In this document: in pieces, positions 41,401-53,716 of the stretch
Layout of the letters: each line of letters starts with the position of its first letter
Numbering within the stretch: the stretch's first letter is position 1
Origin: Chamaea fasciata
Lineage: Eukaryota > Chordata > Aves > Passeriformes > Sylviidae
Direction: 5' to 3'
Assembly: GCA_029207755.1 (NCBI GenBank)
Contig: JARCOQ010000002.1
Span: forward strand, 84,904,087-84,968,086
DNA length: 64,000 nucleotides
Translations under genes and position numbers: made by a program
The notes under the pieces: generated by a model
Databases searched by the model: none
The model's input: the letters and a program-made list of their open reading frames with translations, nothing else
What the model was told of the DNA's origin: nothing

Positions 41401-44400
41401 ATATGTAGAATTTTGTGCCATTCTTCACTGTTTACATGTACTAGCAGATGCTGTGGTCCCGTGCTTTATGAAATAATTTCTTCAACAGTTAGGAGCACTA
41501 ATTTTACTGTTTCCAGCCTTTTTAGGTCCTGCAGATCTCCTCTCTACTCTACAGCTTCATTTACTGAGTTATTATAGACTAAAGATGCAAGAATGAGAGC
41601 TAGCCATAAGAGGCTAGCCAGGACAGTTTGTGATCATTTGGATAATTTCCACATAACAAGCACAATATATCTGCTTCCACTGAAAACAGAGTATGATTGT
41701 CTGCCCACAGAAATAACACTGTGAATCACAGACATCACTGTAATACATCTTTGTCAAATAATTTTTTTAAAACAGCAAACGTCACAAAACTCAACTTTTT
41801 AACTTTTAGAAGTGAAATAAGCTAGAACTGCTTGACAAAACTAAATAGGACATTATTAAACTCAGTTATCAATAGCTTTCAATCTTTCCTGATTCGAAAA
41901 CGCCCTGAAAATTTTCCAGTGTAAGAACAAGCTAATTTAAAGCTACTGATCGTGGGCTGTATTCCTCAGTCACTTCCCACCAACTTTATTTGCATAGTTC
42001 ATGGACAATTTAAAATCATCAATTTAAACATTCTAAGAACTAAACAGTTGTTTCCATCTGCTCAGAACTACACAAAATATTCACCTAACATTCTAAATTT
42101 TTCCATGTTTGGTCTCAATTTAGAAGCAAATTTGTATTTGGAAAGTGTGTGCAAATGTCTTTCTGGGTATTTTCCAGTTATGAAAAGGCAAAGTCTATTA
42201 ATAACTTTCTCTATTCAATTAAGAAAGAAAAAAAGAGAAAGCAATCTTTTTTCAAGAATGCAATCTTTTTTCAACAAAGAAAAGTGTAACTGAAACCCTA
42301 CAGGGCAAATAGTTCTTCATAAAGTATACAGTTACAAACAATTAGTACATTTGCTAATCCAAAACAAAGTGAGTTAGAAAGAAAACAGTCAGTCTGGCAT
42401 TACCTATGTGGAAGAAGTCAAGAACCACTGGTTGAAATCAAGGAGAGTAGCCTTGACCTTTTAATACTGAAGCAACAACCATGTCAAGGCCCTGTGAAAA
42501 CCCAGCTACAAAAGGATTATGCAGAAAAAGTGGTATTAGTGTGCATCCAACGAACACTCTGTTAATTCTTCTATTCTGAGTATCTCTGTGGCTCTGGGGT
42601 AATACAGACAAGACCTTTAAGGAGCACTCTACAGGCAACAAGCTACTAAAGTCCATCCTTATGTTGGCTATGAAATCATCTGAGTGCTAGAGAACGTCAG
42701 GTATGCAGCCTCAGTTCACAATAAAGACAGTAAGAGTCACAAAAATAGTGTCCTTTGTCCTTCATTTACACTCTGCAATTTATTACGTGACCTAAGCCCC
42801 AAAAATTGTTTAACTAATTTAAATGATTGGTACCATAAATTACAACCTTGCAAATGATGGAGTATTTTCAGAGATCCAGAGGGGGTGAAAAGGTATAGAG
42901 GTTTGACTGTACAGTCAGGTAGAAGATGCAAAAGTTAACATATTTGTTAACATTTGCATAAAAGCATATGTCATGAAACTGCAGCTGGACCTGTCTTGTA
43001 CAACTGCAGATAAAATGAGATTGCCTTGGAGTGGACAACAGCAGCATCCAAATAATTAGAGTTTAAACATACTCATTTTTTTTCTCCCCAGCAACAGTCC
43101 CCAGGCCCATCTGCATAAGTAAGAATAGAATTTGCAAACACTTATCCAAATGGATTTTCCTAATGCATCCTGTCATGTTATACAAGGATTCCTTAATGTG
43201 CCATGATTACAGCTCAGAATGCAGGATTCAACAGGGCAAAATATCCTGTGAATTTCTCCTCAGTTCTAGGAAACCAGTGACTAGGTGGTAATTACTTTGT
43301 CTGTTTTCCAGGCACTTTTACAAACGAAAATCCTTTCAGTTCCCACGTCCAGATTTTCCTTTTTGATCACAGTTATGGAAAGTGACCTCAGGACAAGAGA
43401 TATCTTACTCCTTTTGTGCGAAATGACTTCAAAGCCAAAACATTAAGCTACAATATGCCAGTGTCATCTCTGTAGTGATGGATGCAGCTGGACATAGAAG
43501 AGATCATTCCTATTCTGTGAGGCTCCTATTTAGCAAACTGATTTAGTCTAGTCCAATGAAAGATGTTTTGTAATGGATGCCAAGTACTTATTGGTACTCA
43601 CTGGTGCTCCTGGGGAAGGGGAAGAAGTACAGTTATTAAACAAGACCCACAAGAGAGGCACCAGATGACTGGAGGTTTGCTGGGACAGTTACAAACTGCT
43701 TTAAGACTTGCAGAAAAATCATGAGACGTTTTTTGTCTGCACTTGCCTCTTCTCTTCACTGCATAGTAAGATACCCAAACTCTCAATTACAAACAAGCTG
43801 GAGTACAACCAAGTGCATTTCTCCAACTCCTCAAGTTGAATAAATATCAACAAACACAGAGTAAAACACAATCAACTGAAACCACTCATTCCCAGCGCTC
43901 AGGGCATGTTTTGCCCTTCCATATCCATAACCACTTCCCCTCAGCTTGACTTTTGCTCTCAGAAGAGCTTCCTTTTCTTTCAAAACCTTCTCCTTTCATT
44001 TTTTTTTCTCCTTCCATATCAAATATCTGAAAGCATTTCTCTCCCAGCCTTCCTTCTCAAAGAAATAGAAGACTGCGTGTGGCAGGGTTGACTTCATAAC
44101 TATTACTTAACGCATCAAAGCAAAAGGGTAAACACATATAACCCATTGTTTGAGGATAAAATGCGCCAACAGGCACCACACAAAACAATGCTGATTTGTC
44201 ATGCTTTGAATCCAAATTAGAAAAAGCTTTTCTTCTAGTAGTATATGTTTTTCAAAGGTGATTCATGGAGAAATATCAGGAAATTACTAAAGTTTTTTAT
44301 TATTATTAAAGTAAGTGAAGTTCAGAAACTAAATGCTACTTGTAAAACTATTGATATGTGCCACATGTCTTAAATATTCACAAAAGATTTTTTTTTCAGA

Positions 44401-45585
44401 ATTTATCTTCAACAGCCATTTAAGTACACAGTCAAAAAACGCATCCTTGAATTAGCAAGGATGAGCAAAGAGTTCATGTTTGATAGTGCATCATTGTTGA
44501 CTTTGAAAATTTTGTATTATCCCCCACCTTATTGTTAAAAATATGTAAAATGCCCTTAAAATCTAATTTCTATTTTTATCCAGTTCATACTTCTACGGCC
44601 TATGAACTACAAAACAATAACAAAATAAAGCAGTGATGGCTTTCTTTCTTTTTCAGTAGCAACAGAAACATTGAAATCACTATGCTGACAAATAGCTGCA
44701 ATTCTATGCCAAGTTTAAACCTTGTTAGACTGTCATGTGAAGATACTCATAACTCTTCTACTAAAATGTTAAAAAAAATACAATGAAAAAAATTCAGAGC
44801 AGCAAACTAAGCTATGTATACATTTATTTAAACAATTAGAAAATAAGACTTATTTTTTTCCCAATAACAGTGGATGGTGGATTTTGCTGTATAATATGGC
44901 ATTGCACAAAAGAGTTTGTAGTCTGACTGTTTACCATCTTTTCTGTATTTCCACTACCAACAGATTACTACCATGACATTTAAATCACTAATTTGACATC
45001 TTTCAAATTGTTTTTTACATCTTCTTTTCTAAAGTGGTTACTTTAATTCTGTAAGGAAGCTGTTAACTTTTTTTTCCTTTCTTAAAGTTTATTAAATCTC
45101 CTTCATAGTAGAATTATAGAGTTCCTGCATTAACCTGGGATAATGCATTTAAAAACCAGAATAGACAGACTCTCCCAGTAACTTAAGAAATAAAGCAGTA
45201 GAAAAATATTTTGCGTGTTTTCCTTTAATTTCTGTGGCAGTTTAGCTAGGGAGAAAGTTTCCCTTCTCTCTACATTGAAGAGAAAGTCTTTGCTCTCTGC
45301 CTCAAACCAAAATGAAAGCCTTTAAAAAAGGAAAATCAAAGCTAGTTCACACTTGTTGCTTTGCCTCCCACGACCCATAAAAACCATGGTTGGTGCCTTA
45401 TGGGTTCAGTTTGAAAAGTCGGGTCTTGTTCATCTAGTACTAACAGTCTTCACTGAAGACTAAGGGACCTGTCACATTTATTAGGTAGAGTCTGGGTCAT
45501 CTTATAGGATGGGATTAACAAACAATAAGAGTGCCAACTAAATAACAAGAAAAATACCTCAGGGTGGAGATCTACAAGTTTCTGA
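38460..45585. other. Non-coding stretch, probable long leader intron
   Basis: No exon or interspersed repeat recognised in 7 kb. It includes a 22-bp perfect palindrome at 40,574-40,595 and a duplicated GCAATCTTTTTTCAA unit near 42,240-42,272. Confidence 0.5.
40574..40595. promoter_or_regulatory. 22-bp perfect palindrome with paired Myb/E-box-like half sites
   Basis: TTTCCAACTG-CA-CAGTTGGAAA. Each arm contains AACTG, which fits both a Myb recognition element and one half of a CANNTG E-box. The surrounding 150 bp is non-repetitive. A regulatory role is inferred only from the motif arrangement. Confidence 0.35.
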
Positions 45586-46420
45586 AAAATCACAGAATCA
45601 TTGCAATAGGTTGGAAAAGACTATTAAGATCCAGTCCAACTACTAACCCCAGCAGTGCCGAGTCCACCACTAAATCATGCCCCCCAAGTGCCACATGTAC
45701 AAGTCTCTTAAATACCTCCAGGGATGGTGACTCAACCACTTCCTTGGGCAGTTTGTTTCAGAGCTTGACAACCCTTCTAATTAAGAAATTTCTCCTAATA
45801 TCGAATCTAAGCCTCCCCCTGCACAACTTGAGGCTGTTTCCTCTTGTCTTGTCACTTATCACTTGAGAGGAGAGGCCAACCCCCACCTGGCTACAGCCTC
45901 TTTTCAGGAGGCTGTAGAGAATGATAAGGTCTCCCCTGAGCCTCCTTTTCTCCAGGCTAAACAGCCACAGCTCCCTCAGCTGCTTCTCATAGGACCTGTG
46001 CTCCAGACCCTTCTTCAGCTCCATTGCCCTTCTCTGGATGTGTTCAGCCCCTCAATGTTCCTACTGAATTGAGGGGCCCAGAAATGAACATAGGATTTGA
46101 GGTGCAGCCTCACCAGTGCCAAGTACAGGGGGACAATCACTGCCCTGGTCCTGCTGGCCACACTATTGCTGATACAGGCCAGGTCACCATTGGCCTTCTT
46201 GGCCACCTGGGCACACACAGGCTCATGTTCAGCTGCTGTGGACCAGCACCCCCAGGTCCTTTTCCACTGGGGAGCTTCCCAGCCACTCTGCTCCCAGCCT
46301 GTAGCATTGCCTGGGGCTGTTGTGACCCAATGGCAGGACCTGCCACTTCACCTTGATGAACCTCAAACTTTTGGCCTTGGCCCATCAATCCCACTATCCC
46401 AAGATGCTTCCAGGACACTA
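45586..46420 (-). mobile_element. CR1 LINE, about 0.8-kb 3' portion
   Basis: The + strand starts TCACAGAATCATTGCAATAG and passes through GGGATGGTGACTCAACCACT, CTCCAGGCTAAACAGCCACA, CCCTTCTCTGGATGTGTTCA and TTGTGACCCAATGGCAGGAC, the reverse complement of CR1. The minus-strand translation near 46,015-46,218 resembles the C-terminal end of the CR1 reverse transcriptase, interrupted. Non-functional. Confidence 0.95.
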
Positions 46421-47548
46421 CACTAAACGTATATATGTACGCAACTGGAGTTTCCTCCACACAACTGTTTTTCTCTACACCTCCACTTTGAATGTTTGAC
46501 AGTATTTGGCAGCTGCCTGGGACAGCTCCAAAACCCACCTTGTCTCAGATCACAGCAGATTTGACTGAAGGAAAGCCTCCAAAGTGAGCCTGCACAACCA
46601 CAAGTGAAAATGCCTCCCCTTAGAAACACCAGATCAACGTTCAAAAGTCCCAGTAAAAATAGCTCGGTGTTAATTACTGAGTAGCATTTTTAAAACTCTT
46701 TCTTTGCTCATGTTAAAATGGAGAAAAGGCAAAAGTTTCATTTCAGACAGCTTATTATTAAAATAAGAAAAACTATAAAAAATAAGAAAAATAATACTGT
46801 TTTCAAAGACAGTATGCTCCTACAAGGGTCTGCGCTGTAATACGTCTTTCAGATTATCTTATCTTCCCATTCTGGACATTTCTGGGGTTAAAATTTAGCA
46901 GGAACTTCATTAAGTGTAGGGGTTTTCTTATATAGAAATTACAGATCAACCTTGAACATAAGTATTCCACAAGGTATATATTCTTATTTCAAAACAAAAT
47001 CAACATAAACACATTTCAAGAATAAATTATCTCTATCATGTTTGACTACAAACCCTCAAAATACCTTGGAAAATTTTATATTTAGTTTTTATAGCATGTA
47101 TTTTATCCTAACAGCAAACATACTATTAAAAATATCACAACAGAATATGCAAATGAGTTGAAACAACCTTCTCTCTTGTACTGTGCACAGAGTTCACTAG
47201 ATCACACAGTTTTGCTGTAGAAAAATATTTAGGTTTTTATTACTCTTTAAGAATCTGTGTTAACAAAGTGTAAGGACAGTGCTTACCTTGATTAAAGGCT
47301 ATGCTATGAAAAGGTTAAGCAAGGGGTAGAGTCTTTGGATGGGTTTCACTTCACTGAACTGTACTGTAGTTAAGCAAAAAAGGCAACTAGATAGAATTGA
47401 GTAGGGAAGGATAGGAATCTTCAAAAGGTCATTTTTTTCTAACTTGCAAACAGCTATCTTAAGAGACTATGAAACAAGATTAAATTTGCATTCTAGCATC
47501 TCATGTTTAGTAATGATACACAACAGTAGATTGTGCTTATTTGATCCC
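46421..47548. other. Non-coding stretch
   Basis: Nothing recognised. If the open segment at 47.6 kb is a terminal exon, its 3' UTR would lie here, but no close AATAAA was seen in transcript sense within the first 100 nt. Confidence 0.5.
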
Positions 47549-47873
47549 CTACCATCCCCCTAAACCCCCATTCCTACACAAAAAGAATCTGGGTTTGCTG
47601 GAAATTCTTCTGTTTCTTCTTCTTCCCCAATATGACTGTGAGATATCTTTTTCCTGAAATTTAGAAGTGGGTTCCCTCAGACTTATAATCTTTTCTTTTC
47701 CAGAAACATCTTCAAGTGATGTGCTTCCAGTTTTTCTGGGCATCTTTTTAAGTGACAGCCATGCAGGCCTGAGATGCTCCAAGTGTTGTCTCTCAGGAAG
47801 AGGCTTAGACAGATTTTCGAAATAAACCCCCAGTTTACTAGCCAGAAAAACATGACGTGGAGGTAAATAAAAC
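47549..47873 (-). other. Unassigned open segment resembling a protein-coding (possibly terminal) exon
   Basis: Downstream of an acceptor 'cctgtattctag', 108 codons stay open to a TAG. The peptide is compositionally protein-like: it opens FYLPPRHVFLASKLGVYFEN, continues LSKPLPERQHLEHLRPAW, and has a basic Ser/Lys/Arg-rich end (SYWGRRRNRRISSKPRF). The frame needs two bases from an upstream exon. I do not recognise the family. A donor-like GTAGGA near the end would also allow an internal exon. The open frame also continues upstream of the acceptor, so chance is possible. Confidence 0.35.
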
Positions 47874-49464
47874 CTAGAATACAGGGGGAAAAAAAGCCAT
47901 ATATAAACTGGGACAGAAACTAAATCTAAGGTAGTTGACCATGACTCTAATAAAAAATAAACCTGAAAGAGTTTATAAACAAACCTGAAATAAACATGAC
48001 ACATTTTCACACTTATCTTCTCAATTCTCCCCTCCCTGTCATCCCTCCTCTTGGACTGTCATTCAAAGCACTCTGTCTCCAACAGAACAAACCCCTTCCA
48101 AACTACTGACAATTCGGTGCATAAGCAGAGTTCTTCTTCACTGTGGCAACTTGCCAAGTAAGGACTGTGAGATCATCATACAACTGTTTTTACCACAGAA
48201 CAATAACAACTTAGTACCACTATACAATAATTAATTACAAAGCAGAATGGAAAATAAAAGAGAAGCCATACTACTCTCTCCTGATATACTTCTCGGCACT
48301 TAAAAACCTCAGAATCCCAGGCTGAGCCCATATTAATGAACAAATAACTAGAGAACTAAACATCTTGCTGCCAGAAGTACATTAAAAATGTTTCTTGCTG
48401 TGGTATTTTCCTCCTGCTATTTTATGAAGATTTCTGGTAAAGACCAACCTGAACAATATCTTAACAGCTGACAAAGCCAATTAGAGCAACTCAGGATTTG
48501 CAACAGAGCAGAAAGCACATTACTCACCCTCGCTCAAAACATTCAACTCCTTTTTGAACCCAGTGTTGGGACAAACCAGCATCCAGGGAAAAGGCAGCTC
48601 TCCACTAACATACAGTTTTAAGTTTCAGTGTTTGTCAGACTAAGGAGGTATCTGGGGCAAGGGCTGTCACTGACTGTAAGTGCTGCACCCATCACTTGTC
48701 ACTACAGGCACACCAGGGATCTACAGCCACAGTTTTCACTTCAGAGCAAGCTTTTCTCTCAGTGGTCATGAGTTTGCTGTCCAGCAGTCAGCTTCTAAAT
48801 GTATCTTTGTCACAGGCTAAGCTTAACACGCCTTTGTCCAGCCCTACAAATTCACTCAAAGCCTGATTTATCACAGAGCTTTCCCTGTGCCATGCAGGGG
48901 ATCTGCAGGGCAATACAGCAGGCAGCTAGCATCATGCTCTGTAGGAGTTACCAAAAAGCACAAGCTGCCAAACAGCCCAAGTCCAAAGAATACAAGCAAT
49001 CATTGACTTTCATAAATCCTTAAACTTGTCCTTAGCTGTACATAAAGCATTCTCCTACTGACTACTGTCATATATTATGCAATTATTACTATGCATTCTA
49101 TGTTGGTTAAATATTTTATCCACGTGCTAGGTGAATGCACAAACTCGACCAGTAAGACATGCCATATATTCAGTTCACTTCACCTCTAAATCACACAAGT
49201 AGACACTTCTTTTTTGGTATCATAATCCTCCTACAACACCATAATGTTGCACAGAGTCCTGTATTAGTCCTCTGATGGTCGGCAGACATCCTGCTTGGTG
49301 GCTATCACCTAGAAGATATCAGCCACATTTCAAAGCTCCCCACAACTCCAGCAGCAGAGCTGTGGCAATTATGTTTCCCATTTTACCAGTCTTACTGACA
49401 TATCCAACACAGCTGTCTCAGACTCCTCTTGTAACATAAGTACTTTGATTATCCCTGCAGTTTT

Positions 49465-49690
49465 TCACAGAATGGTTTGGGTTGGAACGGACCTTAAAGA
49501 CCAAATAAACCTGCCATGGGCAGGGACACTTTCCACTAGACCAGGTTGTTCAGAGTGCCATCCAACCTGGCTTTGAACATTCCCAGGGATGGGGCATCAC
49601 CAGCTTCTTTGGGCAACCTGTTCCAATGTCTCACCACTCACACAACAAAAAATTACTTCTTCATATCTAATCTAAATCTACTCCCTTTCC
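49465..49690 (-). mobile_element. CR1 LINE 3' fragment
   Basis: The + strand reads TCACAGAATGGTTTGGGTTG, GAACGGACCTTAAAGACCAA, CTGCCATGGGCAGGGACACT and so on: the reverse complement of a CR1 3' end of a different subfamily from the copies at 12.9 and 52.0 kb. It is relatively well preserved, so comparatively young. Confidence 0.95.
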
Positions 49691-51078
49691 GTTTTCTCTG
49701 CCTCTATTACATACTCAGGTGACGTTTCTCAGATACTGCAAGAAGTGTTGCCCACTTATTCTATATCAGGTCCCAGTCCAGATGCTCCCAGCTGAGTTGC
49801 CCTCAACTGGAAATATCTCTTTTTGACACTCGCCTGTACCCCATACATAATTTTCAGGATGGTGTCAAACTGACAGACTAAAGACAAACTTGAACCCACT
49901 TACCCTCATATAGGCCTTTCTCCTTCAAAATCTTCCATTGCTGAACTCCCTCTTCACAGGAAAAGTTGGTGCATTACTTCCTAAGCTGAGGCTGCAGCAC
50001 CATCCAGTTTCAGGCTTTCAGCACTAATGCCAGAGTCAGGTGCCCAGGCTCTGTTAACAGTCAAGACAGAAAGCAGGAGTTGGGTGCCTAATTAAAAATC
50101 TGTCTCTTTCCACTGATTACATAAGAGCTGAGACTGTCATACTGCTAATTTTGACACCAAGGTTAAACTGGGTAAGAGAATTCATGACAACCTGTGGCCT
50201 GACACTTTGCTGGGTTGAATTCCATCCCTTTTGTATTATCTAACTGTCCAATTAATTGTATAGTCACTCCAACTAAAACTGTGCACTAGAAACTAATGTC
50301 CTCCTCCCATCTGCAGGTTTCAACAGCCTGCTTTCAATACAGCATGCCAACAATATCAGCTCCAGGAAAAAAACCAAACCAAAACAAACAAAAAAGCCTC
50401 AAGAAAACTAAACAAGTCAACATCACATATATCTACCTCCTTCTGTCTCTCCTGTGTCAGTTATTTGGGTGCATTTACAGTTCTTACACTAACCTTTCTC
50501 CACCTTGAGCAGTATTTTTGATGCAGCACCATGTAAAATGGCTCAGTACAATCCAGAGAGACCATATCTAGCCCATTTACTTTTCTAGAAAACCTACTTT
50601 CTTATTAAAAAAAGATACTAGGCCAGTTTGACATGACCTATCTTAGAAAAATAGATTGTGTTTCACCCTCCCTCCACTCAACTCCCATGTCTTTAATTAT
50701 TTATTCCTTAAAAAAAAATCTGAGGTTATTAGAGTCAAGTTAACAAGCCTGAAGTTGCCTAGATCATATTTTCTATATATATAAAATTCAATAGTATGAA
50801 TTGAACTTAAAACTCTAAAAAAAATCTTAGTAATGGATCTATATTTCACACAAAAAAGGTACCTTTAAAAAATTCCCAAATTGGAAACTCCCAATGGAGC
50901 AAGTTAAAAAGCCATTCTGACAGAGAGAAAGTCTGACTGATTTTAAAATATGAGAGATGCAAAAAGTGTATGCTTTTTCTCAGAAATGTAAAATTATGAG
51001 TAAAACACCCAAGATTTTCTGAAACGTCCTGAGACCACAAAACCACAGGATATAGCTAAAGCTCTTGTATAACTTCGT

Positions 51079-51132
51079 ATGTGTTGGACTCAATGATCTT
51101 GGGGGTCTTCTCCGGTCTTAACGATTCTACAG
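51079..51132 (+). mobile_element. CR1 LINE 3'-terminal scrap
   Basis: TGTTGGACTCAATGATCTTG then GGGGTCTTCTCCGGTCTTAA and CGATTCTACAGG match the final ~50 nt of CR1 in sense orientation. Confidence 0.75.
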
Positions 51133-51879
51133 GAAATCCCAGTGCAAATCTGAAATGTTTGTGGGATTCTGTTAAACAAGCCTCCAAGAGTTGCACAGTA
51201 CTTTAAATTCTCATTATTCACTACAATTTCTTATATTCACAAACAGTTGAATACGTTCATGAAGGAGTTTTGATTACTTGGGTCACTCAAACGTGCAAAA
51301 TCTGGAAAAGTTTCTGTTATAAGGCATGATGATTTTCTTGATAATATTCAAAGGCTTTTTAAAAGAATAAATACACTATTCATTTCAAGAAAACTGTTAA
51401 CATTCTGTAAGAAAGGGTTTTTTGTTTTTCTTCCTCTACTGGTTGTTTTAGCATTTTGGTATCTCTACCAGCTTGACATAAAAATGCCAAAAAACAAAAC
51501 AAAACAAAAAAAGCCCTTAAAAGCACAAAACATTTCCTTAGTCTGCAATTTTAAGCTCTTCTTCTGACCCACATTTGCATTTCACTGCCTTGAGCTGAAA
51601 GTAACCATCTTGTTAAAAGGTAATATTTGTATATGTTGCCTCCTTCAGACAAAATTGGCCTGAATTTTAATATACTTAATTACTGATTCATTCTTCAAAC
51701 AGCAAAAGTGTGAGTTGTGCATCTTGGTGCTTTAGAAGTAGGTTTGTAGCTGCCTGCACATGTCACACAATAGCCAAAATAGGCAAGCAGTTAAGATTTC
51801 TTCTGGGTATCATAGCTAAAAATGTCTAATTGTGCTAAATTAACAGCTATGGGGCATCCAATAGGAGGGGTAGAAGTGG

Positions 51880-52184
51880 GAGGGAAGGCAACAATATCTT
51901 CTTTTTGGTGACCAGAGACAGAATTCCAAGGGAATGGCATGAAGCTGTGTTGATAAGGTTAGGTAAGGTATTAGGAAAATATTCTTTGCCCAGAAGGTGG
52001 TTGGGCACTGGAACAGGCTCCCCAGGACAGTGGTCATAGCACCAAGCCTGACAGAGTTCAAGAAGCATTTGAACAACACTCTCAGGCACATGGTGGGATT
52101 CTTGGGGCTGTCCTGTCCAGGATCAAGAGTTGGACTTGATAATTCTTGTGGGTTTCCTCAAACTCAGGAGATTCTATGATCAAA
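51880..52184 (+). mobile_element. CR1 LINE 3' fragment
   Basis: Contains GGCACTGGAACAGGCTCCCC, GTCATAGCACCAAGCCTGAC, GAGTTCAAGAAGCATTTGAA and an end AGGAGATTCTATGATCAAAT. It is sense orientation and the same subfamily as the copy at about 12.9 kb. Confidence 0.93.
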
Positions 52185-53672
52185 TAAATTCTGGTTCAGC
52201 AAGGCGACTCAGCTTAGGGGTAGCACATGAGCAGACACATAACTAAAAGCTTCAGTTCCACTGAAGCAAGCAGTAAAGTTAAGATTTCTCCTGGTGTAGA
52301 TTTTAAGACTGAGCTGACTCTTTGGGAGACCTCAGATCACTGAGGTTTAGAATTGCTGCAGACTTTACCAAGGGCTGCAGAACCTCAGTGTCTACAAAGG
52401 ACTTTCATTGAGATGTCTGACTTCAGATTAAAGACAAAAATTTGAAAAATTTCTCTGGCCTCCCCAAAATTATGAAAAATCCTGCACTAAATTTAAAAGT
52501 AACTATAAGCCTTTTCTGCTATTTATTCTTCAGAGAGTAGCATGCTAGCAATGCCTCACTCTGTCTGAAGCAAACCGCAGATTTTTTGTCTTTTATTGCA
52601 GTGCTTCAATTTATTGCAGTCCCATTGGAGACCATACAGAGTGTTTACAAGTGTTTGTACTGCACAGTCCAGATCTTTTGATGTGGGGAGGTCTGTACCT
52701 GAGGATCTACAGTCACTTTCTATCTTATCTTCCTAGCTAAATGGAAAGTACTAATGGAAGTAGGAAATCATCCATATGCAGATCTTCCAAGAATGAAAGT
52801 AGCATGGTAAGCAGCTGGTTTAGAAGGTTGGTTTAGATGGTTCAGATTAAGTGTTAATTCTCTCAATATGCTTTAGTGAAACAATTATTACCAAAACTCT
52901 CATTATTATTCTGTGGTAGTTCATCTATTTATCTACCAAGATAATACTATACAAGATAATACTGAGATTATTAACAACTAGGTACTGGACATTTTGTAAT
53001 TTAAACATTCTAACAGCTTTATAATTAAAATGCAAACATGGGAATAAAATCAATGTTATTGAATTGAATGCAAGCTTGGACAGGATAAAATTCTGAGACT
53101 TTTAAGGGCTTGATGTAAGAGTAGCATTTAATTCCAGAAAAAGCTCGATTTTTGTGCCTGCACAGAACATAATACAGACAAAATATTTGTAAAAAGAGAC
53201 AGAAGTCAGAAGAAAGAACCAAAGTAATAGCCCACAGATCACTGTCATTTCCAGATGCTTAAAACATTTGAAATCCTGCCTCTGCCTCCTCGCCATGTTC
53301 TCATTAGCTATGTGACATCATGTCCTCTTACTCTTCTTTCTTTCCCTCTCCCTGCATTCAGGCTCTATTCAATACCATTACGCCTTCATGTAACATATTA
53401 TTCAAACTCAGTTCTTTATCCCTCTCTTCACTGCTAAAAGCCATGGTTACCTCTGTACAATAAAGCCAGCAGTCAGAAAACCCTCTAATGGAATACAGAA
53501 TATTACAGAAAGGCCAAGTGCCACACATTATGCAATGACTGCACTCGTAGTTATTGCAATTATACATGCCACATTGGAATGGGGCATGAATGGATCTAGC
53601 ATTAACAAGAGGATGATGAACATTATGCTCCAAGAAACAAGATCACTGCACGTTTAACACAGCCACACAGTC

Positions 53673-53716
53673 ACACATGACCTGCTCTGCACTTACACAT
53701 GACCTGCTCCGCACTT
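53673..53716. repeat. 22-bp tandem duplication
   Basis: ACACATGACCTGCTCTGCAC plus TT, followed immediately by a copy that differs by one transition (TCTGC to TCCGC). Confidence 0.9.

Noticed and set aside
45564..46644. Cluster of overlapping frames of 67-133 codons
   Set aside because: They lie in a CR1 3' portion; only a short stretch resembles the broken CR1 reverse-transcriptase end.
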